64,000 bases of DNA from Scatomonas sp963930955 (GCA_963930955.1 OZ006967.1:2728001-2792000); one strand, 5' to 3'. Counted from the stretch's first letter, positions 8,009-15,315 are shown. Numbers and translations are program-made. The notes: generated by a model not told the origin, from the sequence alone.

Positions 8009-8890
8009 TTATTCTCCCAGGCAGCATTTTTTCAGGTATGCCAGGGATTTCTTTGCCTTTTCTGTCAGTTCCTCCTCTGTGGCCCCGCCGCTGAGATCTC
8101 TCCAGACCCGGATATCGTATCCGATCTGGCCCCCGGTTTTTTCGAAGGGCTCCATGACAACGCTTCTCTCGTAGTGGATATCCCGCAGAGCCTGTCCGAT
8201 TTCCGGCCAGTTAATGCTGTTGTTTTCTCCCGGCAGTTTCCGGTTGCACTCCCCTACGTGGAAGTGGCCCAGGTATTCTCCGCAATTGCGGATGGCCTGG
8301 TACATATTGTCTTCTTCAATATTCATATGGTAGGTATCCAGCAGGATCTTCACCGCCGGGCTTCCCACCTTGTCCACGTAAACCTTGGCTTCTGCGCAGT
8401 CGGTGAGAATGTAGGATTCATTCCGGTTCAGAACCTCCAGAGAAATGGTGATCCCCAGTTTCTCCGCAGTCACCGCCAGTTTCTGCAGGCCTTCAATGCT
8501 GCGCTCCCAGGCTTTTTCTTTATCTGTCTCTTTAAAATCGCTGGGCCAGAAGGAGTAAATGGCGCCGATCAGATCCCTGGATCCCAGCCGATCCATTTTC
8601 ACCAGAACCTCTTCAAACCATTTCAGGGCTTGTGCCCGTACACGCTCCGATGAAGAAGCAAAATCATACTCCTTGGCCGGACCTGAATTGGTGGTGAAAT
8701 AGAGATTTTTCTCCACTCCCCTGGCCTTCAGAGCATCGATCTCCTCATCGCTCATATCATGGAGATGAGCCGCTCCGATCTCGAAAACATCGAATCCGCA
8801 GGCACTGATCCGATCCGCCATTTCCAGATAATCACAGGTCCAGTTGTTGCCGTCCAGACCCCAGTATCCGTATCCGATTCCAAATTTCAT
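8009..8890 (-). CDS. Ketose 3-epimerase (D-tagatose/D-allulose 3-epimerase family)
   Basis: 293-residue TIM-barrel sugar isomerase. From memory it closely follows characterised D-allulose (psicose) 3-epimerases: GYGYWG start, IYSFWPSDF, LEVLNR, LDTYHMNIEED, HVGECNRKLPG, VVMEPF and VWRDLS. The four metal ligands expected in the family are Glu152, Asp185, His211 and Glu247, and the substrate-contacting Glu158 region (NRNESY) and Arg in GECNRK are present. It would interconvert ketoses at C3, for example D-fructose with D-allulose or D-tagatose with D-sorbose. It is the first gene of the operon, behind a good promoter and the ribosome binding site GGAAGGG. Gene-level function is well supported; the natural substrate pair is not. 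Confidence 0.85.
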   Translation of the reverse strand: MKFGIGYGYWGLDGNNWTCDYLEMADRISACGFDVFEIGAAHLHDMSDEEIDALKARGVEKNLYFTTNSGPAKEYDFASSSERVRAQALKWFEEVLVKMDRLGSRDLIGAIYSFWPSDFKETDKEKAWERSIEGLQKLAVTAEKLGITISLEVLNRNESYILTDCAEAKVYVDKVGSPAVKILLDTYHMNIEEDNMYQAIRNCGEYLGHFHVGECNRKLPGENNSINWPEIGQALRDIHYERSVVMEPFEKTGGQIGYDIRVWRDLSGGATEEELTEKAKKSLAYLKKCCLGE

Positions 8891-8927
8891 CTTTCATCCC
8901 TTCCTTCTCTGTATTGATATGGTTTTG

Positions 8928-8937
8928 TGCTCGAGCA
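8928..8937. promoter_or_regulatory. Probable LacI-type operator 1
   Basis: Perfect 10-bp palindrome TGCTCGAGCA just downstream of the operon's -10 box, at about +8 to +18 of the transcript. A second copy lies at 9046-9057, centre to centre 119 bp away. The central CG dyad and the paired arrangement around a divergent LacI-family gene fit a repression loop. Confidence 0.68.
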
Positions 8938-8951
8938 ACTTTTGTATTATG

Positions 8952-8980
8952 ATTATATCTCCACCATGTATTGTTGACAA
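8952..8980 (-). promoter_or_regulatory. Promoter of the sugar operon
   Basis: Minus strand TTGTCA (8975-8980), a 17-nt spacer and TATAAT (8952-8957), one base from the sigma-A consensus. Predicted start near 8945, about 55 nt before the epimerase ATG, with operator 1 covering the first transcribed bases. Confidence 0.82.
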
Positions 8981-9045
8981 TGCGCATTTATCATAAATAT
9001 TTTTTCTGTTTTTTGTGCGGATTGACGTGAATTGATTTTATTATT

Positions 9046-9057
9046 GTGCTCGAGCAC
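9046..9057. promoter_or_regulatory. Probable LacI-type operator 2
   Basis: Perfect 12-bp palindrome GTGCTCGAGCAC, immediately upstream of the -35 box of the LacI-family gene. It shares the TGCTCGAGCA core with 8928-8937, so the regulator could bind both and also control itself. Confidence 0.68.
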
Positions 9058-9064
9058 TCACATA

Positions 9065-9093
9065 TTGCGCAGTACATGGAAGTATGGTATGAT
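9065..9093 (+). promoter_or_regulatory. Promoter of the LacI-family regulator gene
   Basis: TTGCGC (9065-9070), 17-nt spacer and TATGAT (9088-9093) preceded by TGG, an extended -10. It lies directly after operator 2 and faces away from the sugar operon. Confidence 0.62.
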
Positions 9094-9103
9094 TAATTTG
9101 TTT

Positions 9104-9156
9104 AAAAGGCTTCGCAGCAGACTACGAAGCCTTTTAGGAATAACTCCCAAGGAGTT
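9104..9156 (+). promoter_or_regulatory. Two leader hairpins, the second covering the ribosome binding site
   Basis: The leader of the regulator gene holds a perfect 11-bp stem (AAAAGGCTTCG at 9104-9114 with 9125-9135) ending in TTTT, then a compact hairpin AACTCC-CAA-GGAGTT at 9142-9156. The GGAG of the second stem is the Shine-Dalgarno site of the ATG at 9162. The layout resembles an attenuator plus a translational lock, though both may simply limit expression. Confidence 0.55.
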
Positions 9157-9161
9157 GTGCT

Positions 9162-10184
9162 ATGGCAACTATTAAAGATATTGCAGAACTTGCAAACGTA
9201 TCCCGGGGAACCGTGGACAAGGTCATCCACAACCGCCCCGGCGTAAATCCGGAAACCCGGAATAAGGTTCAGCAGATCATTTCCCAGCTGAACTACAAGC
9301 CAAATCCCATCGGCATGGCCCTGGCCAACAGCCGCACCGTCACCCGGATCGGAATCGTGCTGACTCCCGCCTACAATCAATTCATGCAGATCACCATCAA
9401 CGGCATTCAGCACGCAGCAAAAAACCTCAAGCCTTACGGGGTTGAGGTTATTACCCGCATGCCCGCAGCGGTAGATCCTGCGGAGGAGCTGAATATTCTC
9501 CGGGGCTTTCATGAAGACGGAATCAACAACATTGCTCTCTTTCCCCTGGACGACCCTTATATCATCAACTATGCCAACCAGCTGCTTATGGGGGGTACCT
9601 CTCTGATCACTTTTAATTCCCGGATCCAGGAGATCAAATCCCTGTGGTTTATCGGCCAGGATCACGTAAAAGGCGGACGCACCGCTGCCCAGCTCATGAT
9701 GAAGCTGCTTCCCCAGGGGGGCAAGATCGGCGCCATCATCAGTTCCGAATATATGACCTGCCATCAGGACCGGCTCAACGGCTTCGAAAAAAAGCTCTCC
9801 GAGTCTCCGCTTCCCTATCAGATCCTGGATGTAAAGCCCAACGAGGACATGACAGAAGCCGCCTTCCGGATCACCCTGGAATGGCTGCGGGACTGCCCGG
9901 ACCTTTCCGCCATCTATATCACCGGCGGCGGCGTCAACGGCGTGGCTTCCGCCCTGAAATACAGCGGAAAAGCCGGCCAGATCAAGCTGGTGTGCCACGA
10001 CCTGCTTCCCGACTCGGAACAGCTGCTGCGGGAGGGGATCATTGATTTTGTCATTGACCAGAACCCCTTCGAGCAGGGCGAACTAATCGTCACTACCCTT
10101 TTTGATTACCAGAGCAGCCGCAAAATCCCCTCCCAGGAAACCTGCAGCATCCCCATTCATGTGCGGGTCAGCGAATCCCTGTAA
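9162..10184 (+). CDS. LacI-family transcriptional regulator
   Basis: 340 residues with an N-terminal helix-turn-helix (MATIKDIAELANVSRGTVDKVIHNRPGV, then NYKPNPIGMAL as the hinge-helix region) and a type-1 periplasmic-binding-fold effector domain. The binding domain is of the ribose-binding-protein type, with QDHVKGGRTAAQLMM and YITGGGVNGVASAL. It is transcribed away from the sugar operon and is the obvious candidate to bind the two CTCGAG-centred palindromes in the shared 271-bp gap. A sugar or sugar phosphate of the pathway is the likely inducer. The ATG is fixed by the GGAG at 9151 and by the family's usual MxTIKDIA start. Confidence 0.9.
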   Translation: MATIKDIAELANVSRGTVDKVIHNRPGVNPETRNKVQQIISQLNYKPNPIGMALANSRTVTRIGIVLTPAYNQFMQITINGIQHAAKNLKPYGVEVITRMPAAVDPAEELNILRGFHEDGINNIALFPLDDPYIINYANQLLMGGTSLITFNSRIQEIKSLWFIGQDHVKGGRTAAQLMMKLLPQGGKIGAIISSEYMTCHQDRLNGFEKKLSESPLPYQILDVKPNEDMTEAAFRITLEWLRDCPDLSAIYITGGGVNGVASALKYSGKAGQIKLVCHDLLPDSEQLLREGIIDFVIDQNPFEQGELIVTTLFDYQSSRKIPSQETCSIPIHVRVSESL

Positions 10185-10270
10185 CCCGGGAGGAAACAAC
10201 TTCTGCGCTTTGAAAAATATGTTCCTGCACAGGAAAAGAAAGCGGTTCATAAGGTTTCCCGCCTTCCGGA

Positions 10271-10641
10271 TACGGGCGGATTATGGGGTTTGCCCGGCAT
10301 TGCGGTAGAAACTTCCAGTGGAATACGGGCGCAATACCTGCTTCCTGTTTCCTTACGGTAGTCTGATCTGTGCCACTACGGGCTTAATACTTGCTTCCTG
10401 TTTTCTTACGGTAGTCTGAGCCGTGCCACTACGGGCTCAATACTTGCTTCCTGTTTTCTTACGGTAGTCTGAGCCGTGCCACTACGGGCTCAATTGTTGT
10501 TTTCTGCTTCCTTACGGTAGGAAGATCCGGGGAAATACGGGCGGGTTCGGGGTTTTTCTCAACCTTACAGTAGATAATCCCTGGGAAATACGGGCGGGTT
10601 CGGGGGTTTTCTCAGCCTTACAGTAGATAATCCCAGAGGAA
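10271..10641. repeat. Seven-unit tandem array of 53-bp repeats
   Basis: Exactly 53-bp-spaced units start at 10271, 10324, 10377, 10430, 10483, 10536 and 10589. Every unit begins TACGGGC and six of seven carry TTACRGTAG at unit position 30-38 (the first has TTGCGGTAG). The middle units 10377 and 10430 are nearly identical, and outer units diverge outside the two boxes. A solitary copy is at 12792-12844. The array fills most of the 603-bp gap between the convergent LacI-family and ClC genes, and I see no gene in it. Period is close to five helical turns, which would place the boxes on one face of the DNA. Confidence 0.85.
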
Positions 10642-10727
10642 TACCGTACCAATTAAGATTTCTTCAATATTCCGGTATTTAGCAAGAAAACCGGGCTCCT
10701 CGGTCTGGGGAAATAGATCGTCTTAAA

Positions 10728-10767
10728 CAGGGGCAGGTGTGACTCGCACGAGTCACACCTGCCCCTG
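10728..10767. terminator. Long perfect palindrome between convergent genes
   Basis: A 19-bp perfect inverted repeat (CAGGGGCAGGTGTGACTCG at 10728-10746 with 10749-10767) lies 20 bp past the ClC stop. There is no strong T-run on either side, so it may act as a bidirectional terminator or a cruciform/REP-like element. Confidence 0.5.
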
Positions 10768-10787
10768 AATTTACGTGTACACGGACT

Positions 10788-12062
10788 TTACTGCCGGGAG
10801 TGGATTTTTCTTTCCATATGCCGGAAATACTGGAGCAGATTTTTCTTCTGGGAGGTAAAGATGGATTTGTTCCAGTTGCAGAGATAGGCCATAATGCAGG
10901 CTACGAAAAAGTACGGGGTCATGGCGTAGCCGAAGACCTCTCCGCCGATGAGGATCGCGGCCAGCAGGGTATTGGTGCCGCTGCCGAATACGGAGGCGTA
11001 GCCCAGGGCCATGACAAATTCCGCCGGCAGTCCGAAGAGAGGGGCCAGCAGGCTTCCCAGGCAGGTGCCGATAGCAAAAAGGGGCGCTACTTCCCCGCCG
11101 ATGAAACCGGAGGCCAGAGTCAGAATGGTAAGGGCCGCCTTCAGGATCCAGTCGTACCAGTAAATGGTTCCTCCCTGAAAGCCCAGTTCCACCAGGTTTT
11201 CGCCGCTTCCGGCGTAGCGTCCGGCATGGACCAGCATCATGACCGCCGCCAGAAGGATGCCCATGACCACTACCTTGCGGTAGGGATGGCCTTCAAACAG
11301 GAAATTCAGCCGCAGCCGGGCCAGACGGATCCCCTGGGCAAAGCAGGCACCGGCCATACCGAAGAGAATGCCCAGCACAGCGATCTTGATAACCAGAGGG
11401 AAGCTGACGCCGTAATCCGCCGGCAGGGGATGATGAAAATTGGTGAGCCCCAGAAAGCCGGAAACCATGCTGGCGGTAAAGGAGGCCGCAGCCGCAGGCA
11501 GCAGGGCGCTGTACTCCAGTTCTCCCACTACCAGCACCTCCAGTGCAAAAAAGATGGCCGCCAGAGGGGTCTGAAAAAGGCCGGAAAAGCCGGCGGCCAT
11601 GCCGGTAAGAAGAAAGATTTTTTCTTCTTTTTCAATGGTCCATTTTTTCCTGACCAGCCGGCCCACGTTGTCGGAGACAGCGGCGCCGATCTGGATGGCC
11701 ACTCCCTCCCGGCCGGCGCTGCCGCCGAACAGATGGGTCATCCAGGTGGAGGCCATGGACAGAGGCACCATCCGCACAGGAAGATTGCTGTCCTCCCCCA
11801 GGCCCACCCGGAAGACCAGCTTCATGCCCTGGGAGGCTTTCTTTCCCAGTCTCCGGTAAAGGGTAACGATCACCACCCCGGCCAGGGGCAGAAAAGGTGC
11901 CAGCAGATACAGATGGCCGCTCCGGATTTCCGTGCATTCCTGAAGGATCAGCCCGAACAGGGCTTCCAGGACTCCCACCAGGGCGCCGATCCCGGCTCCC
12001 GCCGCCGCCAGAATGAGCATATTCTTATAATTTAAAAAAATCTGTTTCAAAATCGTCTTCAT
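10788..12062 (-). CDS. ClC-family chloride/anion channel or antiporter
   Basis: 424-residue polytopic membrane protein of the ClC family, close to the usual length without CBS domains. The second selectivity motif appears as GGSAGREGVAIQIGAAVSD near 115-133, and the C-terminal part has SGFIGGEVAPLFAIGTCLGSLLA, matching the GxFxP region but with GGEVAP. The first motif GSGIPE is not recognisable; the aligned stretch reads GLGEDSNLPVRMVP. The deviations are compatible with the prokaryotic fluoride-type ClC branch or another divergent subgroup, but I saw no fluoride riboswitch upstream. It is divergent from mscL, with which it shares a 145-bp gap. The specific ion cannot be given. Confidence 0.85.
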   Translation of the reverse strand: MKTILKQIFLNYKNMLILAAAGAGIGALVGVLEALFGLILQECTEIRSGHLYLLAPFLPLAGVVIVTLYRRLGKKASQGMKLVFRVGLGEDSNLPVRMVPLSMASTWMTHLFGGSAGREGVAIQIGAAVSDNVGRLVRKKWTIEKEEKIFLLTGMAAGFSGLFQTPLAAIFFALEVLVVGELEYSALLPAAAASFTASMVSGFLGLTNFHHPLPADYGVSFPLVIKIAVLGILFGMAGACFAQGIRLARLRLNFLFEGHPYRKVVVMGILLAAVMMLVHAGRYAGSGENLVELGFQGGTIYWYDWILKAALTILTLASGFIGGEVAPLFAIGTCLGSLLAPLFGLPAEFVMALGYASVFGSGTNTLLAAILIGGEVFGYAMTPYFFVACIMAYLCNWNKSIFTSQKKNLLQYFRHMERKIHSRQ

Positions 12063-12118
12063 CTCATTTTCCCTCCCCGTTTATCATAACCGCCGGAAGA
12101 AAAAAAGTAAAGTTTTCC

Positions 12119-12147
12119 TTGTATAACTTTTCTTCTTATGCTATAGT
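12119..12147 (+). promoter_or_regulatory. Promoter of mscL
   Basis: TTGTAT (12119-12124), 17-nt spacer and TATAGT (12142-12147), followed by an AGAAGGAGAA ribosome binding site before the ATG at 12208. Confidence 0.62.
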
Positions 12148-12207
12148 TATAGCGTTTAGGGTTTTCCGCAGAAGTGGACCTCCACAAAAGAGAAGGAGAA
12201 TACGTAA

Positions 12208-12663
12208 ATGAAGAAATTTATCAACGAGTTTAAGGAGTTTATCTCCCGCGGCAACGTGATGGATCTTGCCGTCGGTATGATCATCGGTTCTGCTTTTACC
12301 GCTATCGTTACCTCCCTGGTAAACGATATTTTCATGCCCTTGATCTCTCTGATCACCGGCGGAATTGACTTTACGGAGTGGAACATTGTTCTGGCTCAGG
12401 CCGTAGGCGAGGAGAAGCCGCCTACCCTGGGACTTGGTTCTTTCCTGGCTGCCGTGCTGAACTTCGTTATCGTTGCCATCTGCATCTTCCTGGTAGTAAA
12501 GGGCATTAACAAGTTCCGGGCTCTGTCCGTTCTGTCCAAAAAGGAGGAAGCAGCAGAGGAAGCGCCTACCACCAAGGTATGCCCCTACTGCCGTTCCGAG
12601 ATTGCCATCGAGGCCACCAGATGCCCCCACTGTACTTCTGTACTGGAAGAGGATGGGAAATAA
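12208..12663 (+). CDS. mscL: Large-conductance mechanosensitive channel with C-terminal zinc ribbon
   Basis: Pentameric emergency valve that opens when membrane tension rises after osmotic downshock. The N-terminus MKKFINEFKEFISRGNVMDLAVGMIIGSAF is classical MscL: amphipathic helix, then TM1 with the gate residues (17-45). TM2 is near 78-100. After a charged linker the protein ends with a treble-clef-like ribbon with Cys125-x2-Cys128 and Cys139-x2-Cys142, which replaces the plain helical bundle tail of the E. coli protein. At 151 residues it is slightly long for the family because of this tail. The ribbon could bind zinc or sense redox state. It is a single gene with its own promoter and a structured terminator. 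Confidence 0.93.
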   Translation: MKKFINEFKEFISRGNVMDLAVGMIIGSAFTAIVTSLVNDIFMPLISLITGGIDFTEWNIVLAQAVGEEKPPTLGLGSFLAAVLNFVIVAICIFLVVKGINKFRALSVLSKKEEAAEEAPTTKVCPYCRSEIAIEATRCPHCTSVLEEDGK

Positions 12664-12675
12664 ATTTTGATTTAT

Positions 12676-12730
12676 AAAAAAGGAACTGTTGTAAAATAGA
12701 GAAATCTATGGAGCAGCGGTTCCCTTTTTT
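12676..12730 (+). terminator. Terminator of mscL with structured interior
   Basis: A-tract and GGAACTG on the 5' side pair with CGGTTCCC and a T6 tract on the 3' side, with bulges and an inner AGA/TCT stem. The 12676-12730 hairpin shares primary sequence with the terminator at 25832-25906 (GGARCYGTTGYAAA on the left arm, AGCAGCGGYTCCCTTTTT on the right). The 296-bp gap to lspA otherwise holds the single 53-bp repeat copy and the lspA terminator. Confidence 0.75.
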
Positions 12731-12791
12731 ATACAAAAAAAGACCAGAGGATGCCGCTCATACTGCTGCAGACATCACACCTCTGGCGGAA

Positions 12792-12844
12792 TACGGGCTG
12801 ATTCTGGTTTTTTCTCAGGTTTACAGTAGAAAAAGCCAGGGATG
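12792..12844. repeat. Solitary copy of the 53-bp repeat
   Basis: Begins TACGGGC and has TTACAGTAG at position 30-38, with TTTTTTCTCAG between, closest to the units at 10536 and 10589. It is in the same orientation as the array 2.1 kb away. Confidence 0.75.
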
Positions 12845-12884
12845 GTATGCTTCCTTCCAGGTAGTGCAACAGCCCCAGAATTGA

Positions 12885-12929
12885 AAAACAAACCGGGTTC
12901 AGGATAGATTCCTGAGCCCGGTTTGTTTT
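12885..12929. terminator. Terminator after lspA
   Basis: AAACAAACCGGGTTCAGGA pairs with TCCTGAGCCCGGTTTGTTT around a 5-nt loop, flanked by A- and T-runs. It closes the clpX / zinc-ribbon / lspA operon and may also stop readthrough from mscL. Confidence 0.75.
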
Positions 12930-12959
12930 ACGCTGTCTTTTATGGCAGAAAGCCTGTAT

Positions 12960-13418
12960 TTATTTTTTCTTTCCGCTTTTTCCCAGAACCGCCAGGATCC
13001 CGCCTATGAAAATGCAGAAATCCGAGAGGTTGAATACCAGCCGGCTGATTTTTTTCCATCTGGAGGAGAAGCTTACATAGTCTGTTACCGCCCCCTGATG
13101 GAAACGGTCAAACCAGTTGCAGAGGGCCCCTCCCAGCATGAGGCTCAGGCCGGTTTTCCGGACATTCCCGCCTTTGCGGGTCAGGGAGGCTGCCAGAGCA
13201 ATGGCAAGGCCCAGGATCAGGCCGGCGGTTCCCCGGCGGATCAGCACCGGGTAATCGGAAAGCCCGCCCAGGGCAATGCCCTTGTTGCGGAATTTCCGGA
13301 TGCGGAGCCTGCCTCCCAGAATGTACCGGGTCTCCTTTTCGGAAAGTCTGTCCTCTACATACTTCTTCAGCAGCAGATCTCCCAGAAATACGCTTAATAC
13401 AATTATGACAAAGATCAT
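12960..13418 (-). CDS. lspA: Signal peptidase II family protein
   Basis: 152-residue membrane protein with four hydrophobic segments. Family signatures are GGALCNWFDR near 96-105, GAVTDYVSF with Asp113, and FNLSDFCIFIG with Asp133; these two aspartates match the catalytic pair of lipoprotein signal peptidase. It should cut the signal peptide from diacylglyceryl-modified lipoproteins such as the sugar-binding protein in this window. The NLIDR box reads NWFDR and the whole protein is rather divergent, so it may be a second, specialised LspA-like copy. It starts 3 bp after the zinc-ribbon gene and ends the clpX operon. Confidence 0.8.
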   Translation of the reverse strand: MIFVIIVLSVFLGDLLLKKYVEDRLSEKETRYILGGRLRIRKFRNKGIALGGLSDYPVLIRRGTAGLILGLAIALAASLTRKGGNVRKTGLSLMLGGALCNWFDRFHQGAVTDYVSFSSRWKKISRLVFNLSDFCIFIGGILAVLGKSGKKK

Positions 13419-13421
13419 CTT

Positions 13422-13832
13422 TTACTCCTCTTTTTCAGACTCCGGCTCCTCTCCTTCCTGGTCCGGGAAGGCCTGGCCGCAGTTCATGCAGAAATTCGCG
13501 TCTTTGGGGATCAGGGAGCCGCATCCGGGACACAGCTTGCCGCCTTTGACCAGAGCGATCTGCTCCCGGCAGCCGGCGATTTCTTCTTTTTTAATTTCGA
13601 TGTCCCGGCAGATCTTCTTCATCTGCTCCGGGATCTCCCCGCCTTCCGTATACTGCTGGTAGATCATCTCTCCCATGGTCCTGCAGCTTAATTCTACCTG
13701 CTCCTCCAGGGTGTTCATGCGGCTGCGGATCTTCTGGATGGTTACAAATTCATCGGTTTTCTTTCCTACCGTGCTGGCCGCCTTGCTGATGGTCTTTCCC
13801 AGGCTGCTGAAAAACTCGTTTGCGTTTGCCAT
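13422..13832 (-). CDS. Zinc-ribbon protein with helical N-terminal part
   Basis: 136 residues, probably cytosolic. Residues 5-95 look helical and coiled-coil prone, with TIQKIRSRMNTLEEQVELSC and several later Lys/Glu heptads. A zinc ribbon follows: Cys101-x2-Cys104 and Cys115-x2-Cys118 in CPGCGSLIPKDANFCMNCGQ, then an acidic tail. I do not recognise a named family. It lies between clpX (21 bp upstream) and lspA (3 bp downstream), so the three are probably translated from one message. An adaptor-like role for ClpX would be only a guess from position. Similar ribbons occur in many clostridial proteins of unknown function. Confidence 0.75.
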   Translation of the reverse strand: MANANEFFSSLGKTISKAASTVGKKTDEFVTIQKIRSRMNTLEEQVELSCRTMGEMIYQQYTEGGEIPEQMKKICRDIEIKKEEIAGCREQIALVKGGKLCPGCGSLIPKDANFCMNCGQAFPDQEGEEPESEKEE

Positions 13833-13853
13833 AGTCTCATTCCTCCTTCTCTA

Positions 13854-15287
13854 TTATGGCCGGGCCTCCAGGGCCGGCGCTTCCTGACCCCGCATGATGA
13901 TCCTGGGGCCGCCGGTATGTTCTACGTATTCCCGGGTGATCACCACCTGGCCGATGGCGTCGTCCTTGGGGATTTCGTACATAATATCCAGCATAAATTC
14001 CTCGATAATGGCCCGGAGGGCTCTGGCTCCCGTGTCCTTTTCCAGGGCCCGGCGGGCAATTGCCCGGAGGGCTCCCTCCTCGAACTCCAGCTTCACCTCA
14101 TCCATCTCCAGCAGCTTCCGGTACTGTTTCAGGATAGCGTTTCTGGGCTCCTGCAGGATCTCCACCAGCATATCCTCCGTCAAGGCCTCCAGGGAGAAAA
14201 TAATGGGCAGACGGCCCAGAAATTCCGGGATCATGCCGAAATTTCTCAGATCCTCCACGGTGACCTGCTGAAGAAGGTTCCGGTCCCCGTCATATTTATC
14301 CTTCAGATCCGCCTGGAATCCCATGGAGGACTTCTTGTTCAGTCTCTCCTTGATAATGTCCTCCAGATCCGGGAAAGCGCCTCCGCAGATAAAGAGGATA
14401 TTTCTGGTATTCACTGTCACAAGGGGAACCATGGCGTTCTTGCTGTTGGCTCCCACCGGCACCTCCACCTGGCTGCCTTCCAGAAGCTTCAGCATGCCCT
14501 GCTGCACTGCCTCTCCGCTGACGTCCCGCTGGTTGGTGTTCTTTTTCTTGGCGATCTTGTCGATCTCGTCGATAAAGATGATCCCGTGCTCCGCCCGCTT
14601 TACATCGTTGTCCGCGGCTGCCAGCAGTTTGGAAACCACGCTTTCGATATCGTCGCCGATATAGCCTGCCTCTGTCAGGGAAGTGGCGTCGGTAATGGCC
14701 AGGGGCACATCCAGCAGCCGGGCCAGGGTCTGGACCAGATAGGTCTTTCCGGAACCGGTGGGGCCGATCATGAGCATATTGGATTTTTCAATCTCCACCT
14801 CGCTGTCCGCCGGGGAAAATACCCGCTTATAATGGTTATACACCCCTACCGCCATGATCTTCTTGGCCCGCTCCTGGCCGATGACGTATTCATCCAGCCG
14901 TTCCTTGATCTTGTGGGGAGGAGGAACGTCCTTCATGGAAAATTCCTTCTCCGGTTTCTTTTCTTCCTCCTCCTTCTTCTTGACCCTGGGCTGGGGCGGG
15001 ATCTGATTCCGCAGGGCGGACAGATCGATCATCCCTATATTGGGGGGCAGATTCTGCAGCAGATCGTTATAATTCAGATTGCTGTTCTGCATGGTATCAA
15101 AGCTTTTCTGCATGCAGTCGGCGCAGATGTGGATGTTTCCCGGCAGATCGATCATGCGGCCTGCCTTGCTCTCCGGCCGTCTGCACATAAAGCAGAATTT
15201 TTCGTATTTATCTTCTTTTTTCTGGCCGGCGTCCTCCCCGGTTTTTTCCGCCGGCACTTTTTCCTCCGTTTCTCTCTCTTCTGACAT
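13854..15287 (-). CDS. clpX: ATP-dependent Clp protease ATP-binding subunit ClpX
   Basis: 477-residue AAA+ unfoldase that feeds substrates to ClpP. An N-terminal acidic stretch is followed by the zinc-binding domain (Cys32, Cys35, Cys55, Cys58), then a Lys/Glu-rich linker, Walker A GPTGSGKT at 175-182, Walker B IIFIDE with Asp240-Glu241, and the sensor/arginine-finger region. The ClpP-docking loop reads SMGF around 321-324 instead of the usual IGF, which should still allow docking. At 477 residues it is longer than the common 410-430 because of the N-terminus and linker. clpP and tig are not adjacent, so this may be a second, unlinked ClpX. It leads an operon with a zinc-ribbon gene and lspA. 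Confidence 0.92.
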   Translation of the reverse strand: MSEERETEEKVPAEKTGEDAGQKKEDKYEKFCFMCRRPESKAGRMIDLPGNIHICADCMQKSFDTMQNSNLNYNDLLQNLPPNIGMIDLSALRNQIPPQPRVKKKEEEEKKPEKEFSMKDVPPPHKIKERLDEYVIGQERAKKIMAVGVYNHYKRVFSPADSEVEIEKSNMLMIGPTGSGKTYLVQTLARLLDVPLAITDATSLTEAGYIGDDIESVVSKLLAAADNDVKRAEHGIIFIDEIDKIAKKKNTNQRDVSGEAVQQGMLKLLEGSQVEVPVGANSKNAMVPLVTVNTRNILFICGGAFPDLEDIIKERLNKKSSMGFQADLKDKYDGDRNLLQQVTVEDLRNFGMIPEFLGRLPIIFSLEALTEDMLVEILQEPRNAILKQYRKLLEMDEVKLEFEEGALRAIARRALEKDTGARALRAIIEEFMLDIMYEIPKDDAIGQVVITREYVEHTGGPRIIMRGQEAPALEARP

Positions 15288-15315
15288 GTTCAGCCCTCAC
15301 TTTCGTATATACTTG

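Noticed and set aside
10271..10641. CRISPR array
   Set aside because: The unit is contiguous with drifting sequence and two short boxes, there are no separate repeat and spacer lengths of CRISPR type, and no cas genes are nearby.
10271..10641. Integron attC cluster
   Set aside because: No GTTRRRY-type core sites, no integrase gene and no cassette genes between units.
12063..12207. Fluoride riboswitch before the ClC gene
   Set aside because: The conserved GG-GATGG type start and pseudoknot pattern are not visible in the 145-bp gap.
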